Assembly: GCA_051453625.1 (NCBI GenBank)
Contig: JBOZIK010000001.1
Coordinates: forward strand, 145,796,249-145,860,248
Reading direction: 5' to 3'
Source: Welwitschia mirabilis
Lineage: Eukaryota > Gnetophyta > Gnetopsida > Welwitschiales
DNA length: 64,000 nt
The position numbers were made by a program, and so were the translations under genes. Below are positions 44,668-56,559 of this stretch, piece by piece; within the stretch, counting starts at the first letter, position 1; every line of letters starts with the position of its first letter. Below the pieces are notes generated by a model. It saw nothing but the letters and a program-made list of their open reading frames with translations, searched no databases and was not told the origin of the DNA.

Positions 44668-45725
44668 ATGCTTTCAAATAATAGAGGGTCCCTCTAGAAG
44701 ATCTTATTAGAAGGAGCCAGTCAGTAAAGATTCAAGGGGTTTTTACTCTAGAATGTTAGATGATGCTTTGAATAATTTCTCTAAAATATTTGATAAGAAG
44801 TCTATCTATCAAGAAAGGCGTATTACTTATAGGAAACTTAAAGTGTTAAGGGATGTGGTAAGGTTAATAAATGAACTTGATCTTTTCTATTTGGTTAATG
44901 TTTCTATGACAATCTATCCCCTTTTTACTTGTATGTTTTACTGTAATGCTTCATTTGATGTTGATTCCTCTACCTTATAACCATTGTTTTGGGAGAAGAA
45001 TTAAAGCTACTATAGATCTAATAGCCTTCCTCATTCCTAAAGGAGATTATGAGAAGTTTTATCCTTTGCATAACTTAATGGATGATAAGGCGGAGATTAG
45101 AATGGAACTCTATGAAAAGACCATTTGGTGGAAAACCACCCTCTCCACCTCCCATCTTACCTCCAAATACCACTTTATTTATTTAGTTTTTACTTATAAT
45201 TTCTTATCTTTTATGGATTATTGTGATAAGACCTCCAACTATTATGATTATCTATTTTATTTAGTAGGAACTAGTTATTTCATTAATGCTTTTGTCATTA
45301 ATCTTAAAAATATTGTCTCTCAGTTGGAATATTATAAAACTAGGGATCTTTTTTACTCTATTTTAATCATAAATATTTGTTGTTATTTTAGAGTTTAGCT
45401 GCACTCCAAACTTAAAAATTTAACTCTTATGTATTCCATTAGGCATGCAACTCTATCCTACATGCACATTTTCTCTAGATCTAAGAAATCTTTCAAATAT
45501 CATTCTCTAAAATAGGCCTCTCCTAAAGAGACTCTTTTGTACTTGAAGAGCCTAGATTCTCCACTCAAAACGCAAAAAAAATCTCTTATTATAGTAGGCT
45601 ATAAAATTATAGATATTTATGAGGAAGCTAATAGCTCTACTCAAAAGGAGACCAAAGACAAAGAAGAAGAAGACACAGATTCTAAAGACAAAGCTGAGGA
45701 GGATAAAGAAGAAAAATCAAATTAA
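44668..45725 (+). pseudogene. Envelope-like ORF of element C
   Basis: Best preserved copy of the extra Sirevirus-type gene. The frame 44753-44980 (MLDDALNNFSKIFDKKSIYQ, RDVVRLINELDLFYLVNVSM, MFYCNASFDVDSSTL) shifts into 44946-45398 (RRIKATIDLIAFLIPKGDYE, LYEKTIWWKTTL). The C-terminal part 45537-45725 ends in a strongly acidic, lysine-mixed tail (KDKEEEDTDSKDKAEEDKEE). An ATG at 44668 lies one frame off. The domain order is shared with element A and more loosely with B and E. No clear signal peptide or transmembrane segment is visible. Function is unknown; 'envelope-like' is a positional name. Confidence 0.72.
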
Positions 45726-45784
45726 TTTATGTTGTCTCTATTGTTTTTTAATTATTCTAGTATATTTCTATTATTTTTCTTTTT

Positions 45785-46193
45785 CTCTCCTTTGTCAATG
45801 ATGTCAAAAGGGGAAGAAATAATAGTTTTTAAAATCAATTACAATCAGTTATTCTCAGTTGTAATAGTTTTTCTTACATAGTATATTTCAGTTGTACTAC
45901 TTACTAATTAATAGGAATGCATTTGATATTATTATTTCTTATCTATTAATGCATACTATATTTTCCATGAATCATGATTTTATCATATCAATTCATAAAT
46001 ATTATATATCTCATGAACTATACCTTTAGTTTATTTATATATATGGTTCTCTTTGAAAAACATTATGAATGCTTATGTTGGATAAAGATGCTCAATAAAC
46101 ATTTGTAAAGTTAATAAGTATTTTCTAAGGGGGATTTTTTAAATTAACATTTTCAAATAAGTATAGTTTATCATCAATGTCAAAAATGAAGAT
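45785..46193 (+). other. Two polypurine modules of element C
   Basis: CAATGATGTCAAAAGGGGAA (about 45797-45816) and CAATGTCAAAAATGAAGAT (about 46175-46193), the latter directly before the 3' LTR. The two share the order CAATG..TCAAAA..GAAGA and are about 380 bp apart, as in element A. Confidence 0.72.
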
Positions 46194-47362
46194 TGTTAAG
46201 TTTTAATTTATTAAGTTAATGTCAAACTAACATTTTTTAATATAGCAAAATGTGTTGTATTCCTTCTAGAAAATATTAATCCTTGTAGATCAAAATTAGT
46301 AAACATTTATCACTAGCCTTTCTTAAACCTAACAAATTACAATTCCTTAAAGGAGTCAACCATATTCCTAAGGGATTGATTAGACCTATATCAAGAAGTA
46401 TCAAAAGTAGATTATTGATGAATCAAGTAGATTTCTGATTAGTCAACTAAACTTGGACTAAAAATATTTCAACTTTATCATCATAGGATTAATCGGATTA
46501 CTAAGGGATTAACTAGATCTGGGCTAAACATGTTTCTCTTTACTTTTCTTCATATGGAGTTAACTATACTAAAATGTAATTAACTAGACATGTGATCAAC
46601 TAAATCCCAAATGAAATCGACTATATATGGAGATGTAAAGAACTTAGGTTGACCGGGAGAAGAAGGGGTTGACTAAGTTCACTGATGGCACATAATGGGT
46701 TCAACTGGACATTTTAAGGTGTTGACCAATCATGATGAAAATAGGATTTTTCTAGCGTTGGCTTCCTATTTTTATCCACTATAGAATTAGATCTACTTAT
46801 ATAACACTAAAATGTATCTCCTATATATTTGTCATCCATCAAAACATTCTACATTATCTATCTAATTAAAAAGGAAATTACCATATTTTGATTATCAATT
46901 ATTTAGTTAATCAGTTTTCACTATACATACTTAAATTTATGATATCATTTTCAAATATTATAGTACCATATTTGTTGTACTTTAGATTNNNNNNNNNNNN
47001 NNNNNNNNNNNNNNNNNNNNNNNNNNNNNNNNNNNNNNNNNNNNNNNNNAAACTAAGCCTTAAAAAAGTCTAATTATAAAAAGTGATAAGTGAACCTAAG
47101 ATACTTAGAAAGTAAGTAATAAAGATATGAATCAGTCTTAGGTAGAAGCTGATTACTGAGAGTGAAGTTGAGGCTTATCAAACCACTATAAATTGTATCT
47201 CCATTGGTTTTCTTTTTTTTTTTTGTTATTTTTCTTTCAAGTTATTTTTTATATTTCATATGCATAAATATTATTTAGTATTTAATACTTTGTGGGGATA
47301 GATTTTGAGCTTATTCTTTAAATTCTATTTACTCCCCCTTATCTAAAGTTCTATATCCTTTA
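46194..47362 (+). repeat. 3' LTR of element C
   Basis: Starts TGTTAAGTTTTAATT and ends CTATATCCTTTA. Contains a 61-N gap at 46989-47049, which can be compared with the 5' LTR (about 39240-39300). Confidence 0.92.
46989..47049. other. Assembly gap (61 N)
   Basis: In the 3' LTR of C. Its length is close to the matching interval of the 5' LTR, so it probably hides ordinary LTR sequence. Confidence 0.9.
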
Positions 47363-47789
47363 GCAGCTACCATGAATATCTTGTGTCTTTTATGTAATCA
47401 TCCTTATTACTACCATATGTCATTATGATGTGTCATTCTGAACGTTTATCATGTGTTGCCAAAGTTGAAGTTTTATTCTAGATCAATATGTAACTTATCC
47501 CATAAGTGTAACATAATAAACTCCTAAAACAAATGTAAGAACATGAGTTTGAAGTGATTCTATTTTAAAAGCTCAGTAGCACCAATGGCAGCACTAGTGT
47601 TTTGTGTTAAAAATATTTTAATTTATGCAATGTCCTCTATAAGGTAGCAATAAACTTTCTTATGTGAGGGAAAATTTCATAAAAATGATCGAAGACATTA
47701 ATTCATGATTAAAAAATGAATTAAAATTTATCCCTATGTTAAATTAATTCAATATACTTGTTTGAAATGTCAATTTTTATATGTAAACA
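47363..47789 (-). repeat. 3' LTR of element G, right part
   Basis: Continues the LTR cut at 38432: GCAGCTACC, TCTTGTGTCTTTTATGTAAT matches GAAGCTACC, ATGTCTTCTATGTAAT at 52577-52615 in the uninterrupted LTR. Ends ATATGTAAACA. Confidence 0.85.
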
Positions 47790-47802
47790 ATCCCCTAATT
47801 AG
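47790..47802 (-). other. Polypurine tract of element G
   Basis: The complement reads CTAATTAGGGGAT, directly beside the 3' LTR. The equivalent in F (26937-26948) is decayed. Confidence 0.6.
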
Positions 47803-48059
47803 ATTTTTCTATCCTCTTATTAAAATTTTGATGAAAACATGATTAACATGGAAAATTGACTAACTAAAAATATTCAAGTATAAAAAATAATATCATTTTT
47901 TTAAAATTTTTAATTAATGTTTTATAAATAAGGCATTAAAATCCAAAAACTTTTGTAAAAATGGATGTCATATTCCCTAATCAAAGATAAACCTTATCCT
48001 TAAAGTTAAAGATTAAAAAATGAATACAAAGATTTTAAGAACAAGTTAATTACATTATA
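47803..48059 (-). other. 3' internal end of element G
   Basis: Homologous to about 26950-27160 of element F; non-coding. Confidence 0.6.
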
Positions 48060-49270
48060 TGAGTTTTTATATAAAATGTTAGAGAATGATTTTGATGTCA
48101 GTATTTAGAAAAAACTACAATGTAATCTTAAGCAAATCCAAACATGAACTTTAGTGAATATGCACCATCCACAAATTTCAAAAGATAGACTACCTAAATT
48201 AATGACTACACTTATTGAAAATTTTATACATTTTATTCTAAATTTAAAATGTTTTACATTATAAAATAAACCAAGATCTTCTAAAAAAACTTGTAAGAAA
48301 TCAAAATTTACTTAAATAAATTTTCCAAGTACACATGTTAAAGAGAGTAAACACAAAAGTATCTTCAAATCCCACCTTTTTCTTTCCATTTTTACTTTTT
48401 TTTACAATTATAATTTATTTTTTATTTCAAACATTTAGGTTAAATTAGGCATCATAACCATGTATATTAAATTGGATATCTAATGTTATGACATTTTCTA
48501 TGAATATGATTAAGAATGTTGATGTTTAAAGAAGTTCGTGTTGCATTACAAGTAAGTGTCTATAGTCTTGATGCAATTAAACATGTCATAAAATAAATCA
48601 CTAGAGCTACATTATGAGTAAGCATTCATAGCCCTAGTATAACTAATTAAATCCAATTTTTAACTAAATAATAGGTCATTGTTTTTTGAATAGTAGATAT
48701 TTCATTTTCTTTTAATCACTCTTTCTTATATTCAATCCATTTCAATACACATAAAAGGGGTTCATTGATTCCTTGGCCTAATCAAGAAATCTCTTGTCCT
48801 CATAAATTCTTTAAAAATAATTAACATAACATTAAAGTAGATTCCACCTTTATTCAACCACATTTTTCAACTAGAAGATCTTAAGTAAAACTAACCTTAA
48901 TAAGTTAACTTAAAAATAAGTGAAACTTTTCTTAAAAAACTAGAAGTAAACTTAAAGTCTACCTAATTTGTAATGATAAGGTAATTATGTATTATCAATT
49001 TATTTATTAACAATCATTAACTAGGATTATTTAATCTTAGAAACTCATCGATGGATCAAAGGAAAGATTGGTTGATAAGTTTTATTAGTAACACCAAAGT
49101 GGAAGGGGTATATGAAAAAGTTTAAAGCAATGGTGATTTATTCTATGTCATGGGTGGTATTTAGAATTTTCTAATGAAAACATTTAAGGCGATGTTTATA
49201 TAGGTGGTAGTACTTGGATTGTTTAAGGCAATAAAGGGCATCAAACACAAATGTTTTTAACATTTTCATA
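48060..49270 (-). repeat. Internal repeat R2, copy in element G
   Basis: Matches 53800-54900 along about 1.1 kb, e.g. TCTAATGTTATGACATTTT/TCTAATATTATGACATTTT, GAAATCTCTTGTCCTCATA/GAAATATCTTATCCCCATA and AAGTAAAACTAAYMTTAATAA. No protein domain was recognised on either strand. It contains a two-unit 66-bp tandem at 48543-48675. Confidence 0.78.
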
Positions 49271-50079
49271 TTTTTCAAACCTCAATCTAGCCAAAAAGAA
49301 AAATGTACGTTAACTTAAAAACAAATATATAATCTAAAAGCACATAAAGAAACAAAAAATTTTAAAAGAAATTTTCCAAGGTAATACATGTGTGAAGGCT
49401 CAAGATGATGATGAATGTAAAGGATAGGTAATAAATTAAAATTATACAAATCATTCATAAATGAGAAATAATACTTGTATATTTTTATTCATGAATCCAT
49501 AGCGCTTGAAAGAACATCAACACTAATAGTAAAATTTATGTGTTCAAAACTATAAATCATGCATCCTATAACCTATTTTTTCATATTCAGTTACTCATGC
49601 AAGACATTACTATGGGATGAAGACAAAGATCAATTAAATACCATTATAAAAGAAAAATACACATTAAGAGATTTATCAAAAAATGGTTCTAAAACTAAAG
49701 AATATTTATCTTTGTCATTGAGGTTTTGATTTTACTTAAAAATAAAGATGAAAGTGACATAGTTGATTTAAGATATTGTTAAAAAATATGATCTTCATAT
49801 GAAGGATCATAAATGGGTTATTCACTAATGTTCCCCTCTTCATTAGGATTGTTAAGTGATTCTTCCTCATGTGGTTACACAAGCAACACTTTAAAGATAG
49901 GTTTGCTTTTAATGTTATGATGTTCATTAATGTTGCTTATCAATTCATCCTCTATTGTATAGTTTTCTAAGTTGTATTCTTCCTTAAATTATTAGTTATG
50001 TTTTATTTATTACTCATCATATGATGTCTCTAATCCTACTCTAAAGAATAACTTACTTACACATAGACATTCATTCCCT
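49271..50079 (-). other. Element G internal, no domain recognised
   Basis: Corresponds by position to the protease region of F. The frame 49736-49927 (minus) is short and has no recognisable motif. Confidence 0.35.
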
Positions 50080-50720
50080 AATGCATTTTTAAACTTAAGA
50101 TCCTCTTTACTTCCTCATAGCTTTCTTCTTGGGTTTCTTCCTAGGTTTCATCTCCATTCATAAAGGATATGGCTTGGATTTTATCAATTTTACTATTATT
50201 AATCCTTTTAAAGTTTTCAATCTCTTAGGTTTATGGAATATATGAAGGTCATCCTCTTTTTAATGGTTAAGAACCCTAGTGATTTGAGAATTAATCTTAG
50301 TTCTTTATTGAATAATTTACTAAATATTATTAGTAGTTTCTTCTAAAGAATGTAAAGGAGATTGGGACATGTTGGAATATATTTGGATAGTACCTTTTAA
50401 AAATATTTGTACAGTATCTTCTAGGGAATGTGAGAAAGTTTTTTAAGGGTAGGAATATAAAGGATATTAATTAAATGATGAAGAACATGAAAAGGAGGAT
50501 GAAGGGTAAGGATTATAAGGGGTGATAGAAGGAATATTATTTGATATAAAATTTTAAAACTTAATGTTGTAAGGAGATTGATCTACACATGGATGGAGTT
50601 CTAGGCTTTGAGGATATTCTTTAAATATTTTACTAGTATTAAAAGAATGGTATGGGTTATATTCAAGATAGTCTCCTATGATTTACTTATGCTAAATGTA
50701 ATTTTCTACCTTTTCTTTAG
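50080..50720 (-). pseudogene. gag C-terminal region of gypsy element G
   Basis: Minus frames give YPYYSPSYHPYPSSSFS (Tyr/Pro/Ser-rich), then SHSLEDTVQIFLKGTIQI and QSPLHSLEETTNNI. Repeated SLE-(D/E)-T segments after a Pro/Tyr-rich linker are typical of the C-terminal Gag of Athila/Tat gypsy elements. Basic KPRKKPKKKAMRK follows further left. Broken by stops. No CCHC seen. Confidence 0.6.
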
Positions 50721-51558
50721 GTTACACATAACTAGAGATAATATAGGAATTTTCATAATTTTTATAAATAGGTTATAGTTTAGAAGGTATTTTAAAAATA
50801 TTAGGTTTTTAACTTATGCTAAGGTTTATAAAGTGGATTACAAAATTAACTATAGAGCTACATTTTCTAAGTTTGTAAGGATTTAGAAGAGGCCTAAAAC
50901 AAAAAGATCTCAGAGGGTTAAATAGAGGTTATAAGTAAAGTTTTAAAGATTCCTAAGAAAGAGAGCTAATAACACTAGTTAATAAAGGTAGTGGCATCAT
51001 TTATTTAGGGAGAAATAGTCTATAAAAGTATAGATTTTAAGTTTGAATATGTGTAAGAGATTTCTTATTATAGATTCATACAAAATATTAATTGAAAATA
51101 GAATCAATTATGACTTAGAAATACAACCTAGGGAAATAAATCTTAAATGTTTTATATTTTTTTAAAATTTTAAAAATAAAAATAAAAACATAACAGAATT
51201 AGAAATTTATGAAAATTTGTAAAAATCATAAAACACAAAATACAAAAAAATTTTAGAATTTTGTATTACTCTTTTATGATTTTAGTTTTGGTTGCATCCT
51301 ATAGAAACATTGTTAGACCCATATTGCAAAACATCAAATGTAGAAATATATTTTAAATAAAAGAGGAAAATAAAATAAAACTAAAAAATAACTAGACTAG
51401 TTTGGGTTGTACTAAAAGAGGATTAGTACCAACCACTGAAAAGAAAGGAAAAAATACACAAAAAAATAAAAGAATCAATTTGGATACTAGAAAATGGACT
51501 AGTATGAATCATTAAAAAAATAAAGACTGATTAAAATTTGAAAGAATAAAAACCTTAT
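50721..51558 (-). other. Leader/gag N-terminal region of element G, decayed
   Basis: AT-rich, no clear frame. 51100-51558 is homologous to 57760-58260 of element F (e.g. ACTAGTTTGGGTTGTACT / ACTAGTTTGGGTAACTCC). Confidence 0.5.
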
Positions 51559-51576
51559 ACTCTTGAAAATATACTA
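51559..51576 (-). other. Decayed tRNA-Asp-type primer binding site of element G
   Basis: The expected complement for Athila/Tat elements is TCCCCGGCAACGGCGCCA; here actcttgaaaatatacta. Most differences are C-to-T or G-to-A. Position beside the LTR start supports it; sequence alone would not. Confidence 0.35.
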
Positions 51577-52996
51577 TGCTAATATCGTCAGTAATATCAT
51601 CAAAATTTGATATTTATGTTAGTACATGAATTGGATTTAAACTAGGTACTCATTTTTTCATAGGAATATATATGCAGTAACTTAATAAAAGTAACATAAT
51701 TATCCTAACTTTTAATAGAATCAAAACAACATGATAAGCCAAAAGTTAAGAATTTTAAAGTAATATTTGCTTGATAACATAAGGGAATGGAAGTGCTCCA
51801 AATGTTTAGCTCATTTATCTAATGCTCCACCTTCACTCCATTGGTTCTTATATTCTTAAATCATAAACTAAAATTATCAAGTCCTTAAGACTTGGACATG
51901 GAGGCATAATCTCATCCACCACATGAGTGTTGATGAGTTACTTCATTCCTCTAATCCTTTATAGCCCTTCATAAACATGGAAAGTATGAATAATTATGCA
52001 TGAGATCTATCAAATAATAGTAACTACAAAATCATAGAAGTAACCTTAAATAGCTCACTCAGTACTAAAATAACTTAATAATAAAGTAGTTTCATCTAAA
52101 CTTGCTAATATCAAATTAATGTTCACTAATAATAAAAGAATGAATAACTACTTAAAAACTAGCCTTGCCTCAAGATTGCTAGTATTAAATTAATATGCAT
52201 TAGCAATAAATGAATTAAATATAATCTTGTATCAAAACTCAAAATATACATTATATCAATGAAGAGAGGTGAAGTTGCATAGACTCATTAACTAGCTTTA
52301 ACAAACCCATCCCTAAGAAAGATGATTAGAATACCATGATATTCTAGTGTTTCAAGTCTTTCCACCACATTTTATCAACTAAAAGATTCATTAAAATGGG
52401 GGCTTAAGGCCCTTTTACAAATGAGGAAAGGCTTGAAGAGATTTATCATGATGTGATTAATGGGTTCTTACATGAGGGGCATTACATTATGATGGTTACT
52501 CAACATGTATCCTTAAAGGAGGATTCATTATCTTCTAATGTAAGAAAGATGATGATATATCTTTTGATTAAAGATGAAGCTACCACAGATTCCATAGCAT
52601 ATGTCTTCTATGTAATCATTCTTACTGCTATTACATATCACTATGATGTATCATTTCACACTTCCACCATGTGTTGTCAAAGTTAAAGGTTTACTCTTGA
52701 TTAACATCTGACTTTTCAATGAACTCCTAAAATAGATATATAAATGTGAGTTTGAAGTGGTTCTACCTTAGAATACTATGCTATCATTTTGTATTAGAAA
52801 TGATTTACTTTTTGTAATGTCCTCCAAAAGACAATAATGACTCTGCTTATGTTAGGAAGAAGTTCATACTTTCATGAAATATAATAAAAATGGATTAAAT
52901 ACATTAATTTATGATAAAATAGTAAATTTTATATTTCTCCCAATTCCAAATTGATTAAATATACTTGTTTAAAATGTTAATTTTTGCATGTAAACA
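51577..52996 (-). repeat. 5' LTR of element G (uninterrupted copy)
   Basis: Aligns with the split 3' LTR (37447-38432 + 47363-47789) and more distantly with the LTRs of F. Starts TGCTAATATCG and ends GCATGTAAACA; right flank TGATG. The frame 52453-52686 inside it is not a gene. Confidence 0.85.
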
Positions 52997-53799
52997 TGAT
53001 GTATATAAGAATGGATTACTCAGTGATGTTCATCATCAAATAAAGATTTTTTATAGAATTTGAGACCTATTTAGGATAGTAGGAGATGTTGGCCTCTTTT
53101 AGCAAGTAAGTTTATCCTTTAGTTTTGATCCTTACTGTGTGGAATAAAGAATACATGCCTAAAAATAAGCCAAAAATTCCTTCTTTAATAAAGGCTCCTT
53201 ATCTTCCACTTATTTTTCCTAAGAAAATCAGTAATATAATAAAGAAGAAATAGAAGAATGATAAAGAGGAGAATACGAAAGTGAAAGAACTTAATTTTAG
53301 GATTAAAAGATAAATTAGAAAATAAATTCATAAGAAAGAGCATAAAAGACAAACTAGAAAATGAATTCAAAATACTTGTCCTATAGTGCACTAAACTGGA
53401 AATCATGCACAAAAACTACGATTGAAATTTGGGTGGTATTTATCATGAAATGATATCAATTCCATTAGAGGTAATAGCAGTGCCAACTTATTATATAGTA
53501 AGAACTTGTTGTTTAGCTAAAGACTCAAAGGTAGCATACAAGAAGAGCTAATATTATAAAAATAGTAAAATCAAAATAGGGGTTACAAGTTAATGACAAT
53601 GAATGAAGATTACAAGATTATCTAATTTCATCAATGGCTTGAATTTATTATTCATGGATAAGGCATGGATCAAATGTTTATTTTATAGCTAAGATAATTG
53701 TGTTTTTAAATGTATTTTCTCATAGCATTAGATGCTAAAATTGATGATGCAAAGGGGTGAAATAAATGCAGAATGTAATGTGAAATAAAATTCAACCAT
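52997..53799 (-). other. Element F internal, unassigned
   Basis: No recognised domain on either strand. K/E-rich plus-strand frames around 53200-53400 are chance AT-rich codons as far as I can tell. Confidence 0.3.
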
Positions 53800-54900
53800 A
53801 AACCTTATAAATGCAAAAGATAAAATACCTAGACTAATGATTACTTTATTGAAATTTTTATAATTTTGATTTTTATTTTAATGGATTAAATGTCAAGGAA
53901 GTAAGATATTAATTAATTAAACTTATAAAAGTCTGAAAATCAGTAAGTAAAATCACAAATGCAAATGTTAAGAAGACTAGATACAACAAAATCATCAAAT
54001 CATACCTTTTCTTTTCATGATTTAATTTTTTATACAATCACACATAGTTCTTATTTTAAGCATTTGAATGATATTAATAATCTAATATTATGACATTTTA
54101 TTTTAATAAAATTAAGCATATCATTTCATGAACAAGTTAGTATTACATTATCAGCAAGCGTCTAAGCCCTAGTGAAGTTGATTATGTCATAAGTAGATTA
54201 TTAAAGATACATTATTAGTAAGCATCCATAGTCCTAATGTAGTTAAATAAACTTAATAAATTATATTAATAAATATGTACTTTTGAAGAAGAGATATTAT
54301 ATTTTCTTTTAGTTATATTTCTCAAATTCGTCATTTCTATATTCACATAAGAGAGTTCATTGTGTTATTAGCCTAATTTAGAAATATCTTATCCCCATAG
54401 AATTATTAAAAATGAAAGTATAGCATGAAAGTAAATTTCACCTTTTTCATCCATATTTTCCAAATTTGGAAACCTTAAGTAAAACTAATATTAATAAGAT
54501 AACTTAAAAATAAGCATATCTATCTTTTGAATAATGCAAGTGCACTTAAATTCTACCTAAACTTGTCTTAACAAGATGATCACTTATTAGTGGTTTATTT
54601 GCAAAGGGCCATCAACAAGAGTCATTAATTATTATGAATTCAAGAATGAATGGAAGTTCTAGATGATTTATGTGCTTAATGAAATGTCATAAAAATGGAG
54701 TGGATGTGAAAAAAGATCTAAAGTGGTAATGGTTTTTAGGATTCTGGATGAAGAAAACATCCCTCAATGTTAATTCATTTATGACCATTTGAAAGTGCTA
54801 CTAGAAGGAGGTTTTTTAATGGCATTCAAAAAGGAAGGCCTAGGAATATTTGGGCTATAATCCTAAAAATGTTAATTATCCAAAGAGGACATAGTAAGGA
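53800..54900 (-). repeat. Internal repeat R2, copy in element F
   Basis: Homologous to 48060-49270 and in the same place relative to gag. Contains the corresponding two-unit tandem (54145-54275, period about 64). Confidence 0.78.
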
Positions 54901-55099
54901 TGACATTTTTATGGAAAAATCCTATAGATGAGTGTAAGAAATTTGAAAGGATAAGTGAACTACAAGTGATAAAGTATAAATATTAAAAATAAAATGTGAT
55001 TTAATTAATAGCATTTATATGCTTTTTCAATAATTTATTAAAATCTGAGTCTAAATCATTAAAACATTCATAAAAAGAATACACTTTTTATTCAATATG

Positions 55100-55525
55100 A
55101 AAATGATTAAGATTTTGAATTCCATAAATACAATCAATATGATTGGTATCCTTTAGTAATTAAATAGTATTGAAAATATTTAAGTCCATCATCATATTTC
55201 CAAAGGAAATCTTGATCAGACCATTATTTTAATTAATAAGAAAATTTTATGTTGCTAAAAAGAATCTACCTAAAATAACAAGAATTAAATTGTGCTTAGT
55301 TGAATGTATTTATAACATAATGAATTCCATTGAGAAGTATCAATTATATACTTAAACAATCAAATCTTCTATTATTTCTAGTGATGGTTTCAATGAGTTT
55401 TCAAGAAAATTCAATTGGATTTTTTCTTAACAAGTTCTTTATAAGTTAATTGTGGTAAAAGATTTACACTTATCCTAAGACCTAATAGGCTTGCCTAAGC
55501 TGCTTATCTTTTACTATAATATAAT
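55100..55525 (-). pseudogene. Retroviral-type aspartic protease of gypsy element F (Athila/Tat type)
   Basis: The minus strand gives SVNLLPQLTYKEL (about 55435-55480), the family stretch LDLGASVNLLP with the Asp-containing start decayed. Then come RFFLAT (family LGRPFLAT) and NNGLIKISFGNMMMDLNIFN (about 55180-55270; family C-R-NG-x-MKLSFGNMTLELNIFN). This order and wording are characteristic of Athila/Tat/Ogre proteases. It would process the Gag precursor. Several stops. Confidence 0.75.
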
Positions 55526-56559
55526 TATTAGGAAACTAAGATATTTATAAATTAGGAAAATTTTATTTTATATTTCATTAGTTTGATGAGCTAAAAAGGA
55601 TTTTTCCTTGACATGCCTTCTCATCTTAGCTATGCACATATATTTAAAGAACTTTATATAAGAGAAAGCTTATTTAATGACTTCAAATATAGGCATGTTA
55701 ATTTTAACTTCCTAAAACATTTTTAAAGCCTATAGCTATTTTTTCATAATGTTCTCTTTCCTAAGTTGTTATGAAAAAGTTAGAGGTTTTCAGTAAATGG
55801 GAATAGGATTTTGTAATTTGTCTACCATTTTGTCCTTTTCATTTTCCTTCATAAATTTGGCTTCTCTTTAGTTTGGGTTTTCTTATGTTATTGATTTATT
55901 TTTTCTCCACTTTTAAAATGAAAAGCTTTAGTTTCTTCTATCTAGTTAGGTTCTATTCCTTTTATGATTTTAATTCCTCTTGGATTTAATTATGAAATCA
56001 TAAGACATTTTACAAGTTTTCTTTAATTTAGAGAAGAGAGAATATGGGTGGCAATATGTCAAAGATGTTGGAGTTTTGTTCAAATTTATTTAAGAAAGAG
56101 AAAACTTACCTAAGAATCTCCTTTAGTTCATCATTAATTCAGGCTTATGCTTTAACAATTTCTTTAGTATTTCTTATAATGGATTAGATGAAGAAGATTA
56201 GTGATTTGAATGGTATTGGTTTGATAGATAAGAATGAGAAGAAGAGGATGAAAGTAGGTTTATTGATTAACTAGTGTAATTTTAATTGTGGGAGTTGTTC
56301 TATTTGTAAGAAAAATTAGAATGATTCCTTCATCCAAAGTTATAGATGTTAAAGTAAGAATCATCCTTATTACTCTATCAATGTTTTCCTATAACATTTA
56401 CTTGCTTATTAAATATATTCTAAAAAAGAGGTATGGAGAGACACTCAAATGTTTCATAAAAGTCTATGTAAGATATCAAATAAGTTTGAGGTTAAGGATT
56501 TATATAGAGTAATACCATATTCTACTCTTCTTAAAGTGCATCTATTTGGTCATTAACAT
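55526..56559 (-). other. Element F, protease-gag linker region
   Basis: No clear domain. 56288-56512 has a plus-strand frame of 74 codons with no recognisable motif, probably chance. Confidence 0.35.

Larger units (their letters stand above)
38433..47362 (+). mobile_element. Sirevirus-like Ty1/copia retrotransposon C
   Basis: A complete plus-strand element: LTR 38433-39603, primer site, gag with two CCHC modules, protease, integrase, RT, RNase H, envelope-like ORF, two polypurine modules, LTR 46194-47362. It is the same family as element A by LTR and coding sequence. 22 differences were counted in the first ~120 aligned LTR bases, mostly transitions, so the insertion is old. It sits inside the 3' LTR of gypsy G. 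Confidence 0.93.
37447..52996 (-). mobile_element. Gypsy element G (OTA-like, gag only), interrupted by copia C
   Basis: The LTRs are 37447-38432 plus 47363-47789 (split by element C) and 51577-52996. Between them are a polypurine tract (47790-47802), a repeat shared with F, a gag C-terminus (50080-50720) and a strongly decayed tRNA-Asp-like primer site (51559-51576). The internal region is only about 3.8 kb and has no recognisable RT or integrase. The left boundary is approximate and the target duplication is not clear. Nested in element F. Confidence 0.68.

Noticed and set aside
44946-45398. A 150-codon ORF as an intact membrane protein gene
   Set aside because: It is the frameshifted middle of the envelope-like ORF of element C; its 3' half is out of frame with the acidic tail.
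56288-56512. Plus-strand 74-codon ORF with CGSCSICK-like residues just upstream
   Set aside because: No recognised family; lies antisense in the gypsy F gag-protease interval, with stops on both sides.
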